Shown here: positions 60,298 through 64,000 of the stretch, one piece after another
Layout of the letters: each line of letters opens with the position of its first letter
Numbering within the stretch: position 1 is the stretch's first letter
DNA from: an uncultured Pelagibacteraceae bacterium
GTDB taxonomy: Bacteria > Pseudomonadota > Alphaproteobacteria > Pelagibacterales > Pelagibacteraceae
Assembly: GCA_902537555.1 (NCBI GenBank)
Contig: CACBBR010000006.1
Location: forward strand, 1-64,000
Length of the DNA: 64,000 bases
Reading direction: 5' to 3'
The notes under the pieces: model-generated
Databases searched by the model: none
Seen by the model: only the letters and a program-made list of their open reading frames with translations
Told to the model about the DNA's origin: nothing
Program-made: the position numbers and the translations under genes

Positions 60298-61157
60298 TTA
60301 AAATATTAATAATAGTTTTTTCCCTATTTTCAAATACCGTTTTTGCATCAGATGAAAAAGCTGGAAGATATTTTGTAGATCAACCAGATGTTTCTGATGA
60401 GCCTCAAATTCATTTTATTTATCTCTTGAACAAAGATAGTGAAGATAGAGAGTGGGATATAAATGGAAAAATGGAGAAGGAACTATTAGAGGCTAATGAA
60501 AAGATGCTTGAAATGACAAAGGGTAATCAGAAGTTTAGATATGATTTAAGGGAAGATGGCAAAATGGATATTTCTTTTGTTAGATTTGATAAACAATATA
60601 AAGGAAACTATGGGATGAATTACCCTGACGCTTATTTAACAAAATTAGGTTTTAATGATCCAAATAAATTGTACTTTGCATGGGTTGATGTAGGACATAG
60701 AGATGGCGGACAAGGAAGTGTTCACCATGGATACATCTTTTTAAAAAGTAAATATAATCCAAGTGCCAAAAAAAGAATTTTAATTACACTACACGAATTA
60801 ATGCATGTAAATGGATTTGCTTGGCCATGCACAAAAGGAAATAAAAATGGACATAAAACTGGAACTATAATTGGAGGCCCAGATGGAGGCGATAAATATA
60901 AATTAGGCTCATTATATAATCATAAAGATCCTACTTGTCCGGATTTTAAAGACTCTGTCTTTTTAGAACCAACCTCAAGCACACCTTTTAATCCAGTATA
61001 CTTAAAATGCGCAATGGCTGCAGAAGTTGGTAGAGGTATATCTCCTGATAGCAATTATAAATGGAGAGATAGATACTCTCATAAAAAACTTAAAAAAATC
61101 AAAAAGAAACGTACTTGGTGTACATATAATAGGTACAAAGATTTCAATAATTTCTAG
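60294..61157 (+). CDS. Secreted protein with HExxH motif (putative zinc metalloprotease-like)
   Basis: Signal peptide; ILITLHELMHVNGFAWPC; ATGA overlap with previous ORF. Confidence 0.7.
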   Translation: MIKILIIVFSLFSNTVFASDEKAGRYFVDQPDVSDEPQIHFIYLLNKDSEDREWDINGKMEKELLEANEKMLEMTKGNQKFRYDLREDGKMDISFVRFDKQYKGNYGMNYPDAYLTKLGFNDPNKLYFAWVDVGHRDGGQGSVHHGYIFLKSKYNPSAKKRILITLHELMHVNGFAWPCTKGNKNGHKTGTIIGGPDGGDKYKLGSLYNHKDPTCPDFKDSVFLEPTSSTPFNPVYLKCAMAAEVGRGISPDSNYKWRDRYSHKKLKKIKKKRTWCTYNRYKDFNNF

Positions 61158-61354
61158 AAAAGCAAATCATTAATTGAGTAAACAATTAATCCTAAAATTA
61201 TTAGAAAAAATATTATAAATGCAATTTGCTCACTAATTTTCTTAGTGACTTTAGTTTCACCTTTTTTAAATTTTCTAATTTGAAATATACCAAATCTCAT
61301 TACAAGCAGGCCTAATATTATTAAAGATAAATAAAGAATAAAATTATAAAGCAT
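61154..61354 (-). CDS. Small membrane protein (two TM segments)
   Basis: 66 aa hydrophobic ORF convergent to the HELMH gene. Confidence 0.55.
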   Translation of the reverse strand: MLYNFILYLSLIILGLLVMRFGIFQIRKFKKGETKVTKKISEQIAFIIFFLIILGLIVYSINDLLF

Positions 61355-61748
61355 TTTTTAGAGATAATATTTTAAATGTAACTTTAATTTTGGGAAATTT
61401 TTTCTTTAAAGTTTTCTTCAACTTATTAAATGATTTTTTATGTATTACGTTTTCAATTCTCGAATTAAATTTTTTATTTTTATTTACAATTTTAGCAGCT
61501 CCACAATCATTGTGATTTAATACTATTAATTTGTTAATTTTGTGCAAATTTATTGAGGTTTCTAAATTTTCCCAGAATGTTGAGTGCCATTTTTTAAATT
61601 TATTATTTGTTACTCCAATTGAACCACCTGCAATAGTAAAAGCGCTAAATTTTCCTGTAAGTTTTTTATCTTTTAGGTGTTGATGAACTGGTTTTTGAAA
61701 CCTTGGATCCATACAAGAAAGAACCATTGCTTCATATTTTTTTGACAT
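61344..61748 (-). CDS. Small beta-carbonic-anhydrase-like protein
   Basis: VLSCMDPRF ... IAGGSIGVTN ... LNHNDCGAAKI resemble beta-CA zinc-site segments; 134 aa. Confidence 0.7.
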   Translation of the reverse strand: MSKKYEAMVLSCMDPRFQKPVHQHLKDKKLTGKFSAFTIAGGSIGVTNNKFKKWHSTFWENLETSINLHKINKLIVLNHNDCGAAKIVNKNKKFNSRIENVIHKKSFNKLKKTLKKKFPKIKVTFKILSLKNAL

Positions 61749-61751
61749 AAT

Positions 61752-62357
61752 TTAAGGAACTAACCAATTTTCTTTATTTTTTTCAAGATCAAGTCTGGCT
61801 CTTCTATGACCTTTTGCAGCTAAATAAAGCCATTCAATGTTTTTAATTTTACATTGTATTACTGTAAAATTTTTATAACCTTCCTCGCTTTGCTCCATTG
61901 TAAAGCCAGATTTTTCAATATCATCATTTAGACCTGATCCAGGTTTATCTATTTCTGTTCCCGGTCCATTATTTACCAAATAACATTTGCGACTTACGTG
62001 AGCTGTTTTTAGCCAGGATTGTTCTGTGATTTCATTATTATGGTTGATGATACAATTTACTTTTACTCTTAACTGAATTTTTTCTTCTTTATCGTAAAAT
62101 ATCAAAGCAGCATTATTATTTTTTTTCAATTTCGGAATTTTGTCAGATCTTATATCACTATGAAATTGAAGCATATTATTTGATTGATCTGATTTTCTAA
62201 GAACCACAATTCTTCCATCAAAATCTGACTGATCACCACAAACAAAAACGGGAATTCTAAAAGGAGATGATCTATTAGTTACAGCATCATCAAGCATCGA
62301 CCATATTTTTTTCTTTATTTCAGAAAAGTCCTCATAGTATGGGACGGCATTTGACAT
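61752..62357 (-). CDS. Pyridoxamine 5'-phosphate oxidase family flavoprotein
   Basis: DGRIVVLRKSDQSNNMLQFHSDIRSDKIPKLKKNNNAALIFYDKEEKIQLRVK; start at 62357 (MSNAVPYYEDF) preferred over 62387. Confidence 0.85.
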   Translation of the reverse strand: MSNAVPYYEDFSEIKKKIWSMLDDAVTNRSSPFRIPVFVCGDQSDFDGRIVVLRKSDQSNNMLQFHSDIRSDKIPKLKKNNNAALIFYDKEEKIQLRVKVNCIINHNNEITEQSWLKTAHVSRKCYLVNNGPGTEIDKPGSGLNDDIEKSGFTMEQSEEGYKNFTVIQCKIKNIEWLYLAAKGHRRARLDLEKNKENWLVP

Positions 62358-62361
62358 TGGA

Positions 62362-63237
62362 TTACTTCTTTTTCTTGAGTCTGGCAATTAAACTAGAACT
62401 ATCCCAACGATTACCACCCATTTTTTGAACATCGGCATAATACTCATCAACTATTTCAGTAATCGGTACTGGTGAACCATTTCTTTTTGCTTCTTCAATT
62501 ACAATCTTTAAATCTTTTCTCATCCAATCTACTGCAAAACCGTAATCAAATTTGTCTTCAACCATAGTTTTATATCTATTTTCCATCTGCCATGATTGAG
62601 CCGCGCCTTTTGATATTGTTTCCATAACTTTATCAATATCCAACCCAGCATTTATTCCAAAATTAATAGCTTCTGATAGACCTTGAACAACACCTGCAAT
62701 GCACATTTGGTTCATCATTTTTGTAAGTTGACCGCTTCCTGATGGACCAATTAATTTTACTTTTTTACTATAGCAATCAATTACTGGTTCAGCTTTTTTG
62801 AAAACCTCTTCATCACCTCCAACCATAACTGTTAGAATTCCACCTTCGGCACCTGATTGACCTCCAGAAATTGGTGCATCTAAAAATGCAAATCCTTTTT
62901 CTTTCGCTTTATTATAAAGTTCTCTTGATACTTCTGCTGATACAGTTGAATTATCTACGTAGATTGAACCCTCTTTAGCGCTATGAAACAATCCGTTTTC
63001 CCCTAAAGTAACTTGTTTCAGATCCTCATCGTTACCCACACAAGTAAAAATAAAATCAGCACCTTCTGCAGCTTCTTTTGGTGTTGAAGCCATTTTACCT
63101 TTATATTCAGTAATCCATTTTTCAGCTTTAGCAGTTGTTCTATTAAAAACAGTTACATTGTGCCCAGCTTTTGATATATAACCAGCCATCGGATAACCCA
63201 TTACCCCGAGACCTATGAAAGCAACATTACAAGTCAT
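62362..63237 (-). CDS. NAD(P)-dependent beta-hydroxyacid dehydrogenase (GarR / 3-hydroxyisobutyrate DH family)
   Basis: VAFIGLGVMGYPMAGYISKAGHNVTVFNRT ... FLDAPISGGQSGAEGGILTVMVGG ... GSGQLTKMMNQMC. Confidence 0.93.
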   Translation of the reverse strand: MTCNVAFIGLGVMGYPMAGYISKAGHNVTVFNRTTAKAEKWITEYKGKMASTPKEAAEGADFIFTCVGNDEDLKQVTLGENGLFHSAKEGSIYVDNSTVSAEVSRELYNKAKEKGFAFLDAPISGGQSGAEGGILTVMVGGDEEVFKKAEPVIDCYSKKVKLIGPSGSGQLTKMMNQMCIAGVVQGLSEAINFGINAGLDIDKVMETISKGAAQSWQMENRYKTMVEDKFDYGFAVDWMRKDLKIVIEEAKRNGSPVPITEIVDEYYADVQKMGGNRWDSSSLIARLKKKK

Positions 63238-63248
63238 AAAATATTTAT

Positions 63249-64000
63249 ATGTTTAAAAATTTAAGTTTAAAAGTAATTATTTTCGGATTCATTTTTACAT
63301 TTTTTTCATGTTTTGGACAGAGTTTTTTTATAGGTTTATTTAATTCAAGCATCAGAGAAACACTTTCTATTACACATGGACAATTTGGCACGATTTATGC
63401 ATCAGCTACTCTATTTAGTAGTTTACTTCTAATATGGATTGGAAAAAAAATTGATGATGCAAATGTACTTAAATTTGCAATTTTTGTTACTATACTTTTA
63501 TCATTTTCTTCTTTTTTCTTTTCCAAAACATCATCAGTGGCTTTTCTATTTGTTGCAATTTTTTTAATGAGGTTCTCTGGACAAGGATTAATGTCTCACA
63601 CAGCCTCAACCACTATTTCAAGATATTTTACAAAATCGAGAGGGAAAGCATTAAGCATTATTTGGTTTGGTTTATCCTCTGCAGAATTCATAATGCCTAT
63701 ATTAATCGTTTATCTTTTAACACTAATTGTTTGGCAGGATTTATGGGTAATCTTTTCTTTAATAATTTTAATTTGCCTACCGTTGACATCTTATATTTTA
63801 GTTAAAGATGTCAAATTAGATACTAGAGAGGGCAGTCAAAACAAAATTTTGAAAGAAGAAAATATTAAAAACTGGAAAAGAATAGAGGTTCTTGGAGATT
63901 ATAGATTTTACATAGTCTCATTAAATATGTTGGCAATGCCCTGGATAGCAACCGGAGTGTTTGTGTATCAATCATTCGTAACTAATTCAAAAGGGTGGGG
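63249..64000 (+). CDS. MFS transporter, N-terminal part (truncated by window end)
   Basis: Open from ATG 63249 to window end: MFKNLSLKVIIFGFIFTFFSCFGQSFFIGLFNSSIRETLSITHGQFGTIYASATLFSSLLLIWIGKKIDD...; not in ORF track. Confidence 0.8.
   Translation, partial: MFKNLSLKVIIFGFIFTFFSCFGQSFFIGLFNSSIRETLSITHGQFGTIYASATLFSSLLLIWIGKKIDDANVLKFAIFVTILLSFSSFFFSKTSSVAFLFVAIFLMRFSGQGLMSHTASTTISRYFTKSRGKALSIIWFGLSSAEFIMPILIVYLLTLIVWQDLWVIFSLIILICLPLTSYILVKDVKLDTREGSQNKILKEENIKNWKRIEVLGDYRFYIVSLNMLAMPWIATGVFVYQSFVTNSKGW

Noticed and set aside
1-64000. CRISPR arrays, transposases, integrases, prophage or toxin-antitoxin modules
   Set aside because: None seen by eye: no regularly spaced repeats, no transposase-like ORFs, no phage structural genes

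Overview
AT-rich, densely packed bacterial chromosome segment. The gene content (TPP-riboswitch-controlled thiV, aprMBA, xsc, suyAB, many solute-binding-protein transporters, very short intergenic gaps) is typical of SAR11/Pelagibacterales; that assignment is an inference from gene content. I see no rRNA, CRISPR, prophage or insertion sequence. There is one tRNA (Met-CAT). Recognisable blocks: (1) TPP riboswitch + thiV; (2) rseP, HU and amt; (3) bcp, rhodanese, ABA4-like and recX, followed by a minus-strand overlapping operon with two small genes missing from the ORF track; (4) mnmA, a 27-aa hyperbasic ORF, metC, MFS, and a pabB/A/C set; (5) an organosulfonate/sulfite block (aprM-aprB-aprA, TauE-type exporter, suyAB, xsc) next to a membrane desaturase-like protein and a TRAP transporter; (6) methylthioadenosine salvage (apt, mtnP, PhyH-like, mtnA); (7) an AT-rich glycosyltransferase/sulfatase segment; (8) a candidate aromatic meta-cleavage cluster with its own TRAP transporter, next to a BKACE and an aldolase-SDR fusion; (9) a speD-speE fusion next to an ABC transporter lacking an ATPase and a nitrilase-family gene; (10) a TctCBA transporter with a terminator-like hairpin overlapping the tctB start, plus a Tat-type amine oxidase; (11) a pair of uncharacterised secreted proteins, one carrying HELMH. 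The items most worth follow-up are the ring-cleavage cluster, the sulfonate block, the 27-aa basic ORF, and the hairpins placed just downstream of solute-binding-protein genes.
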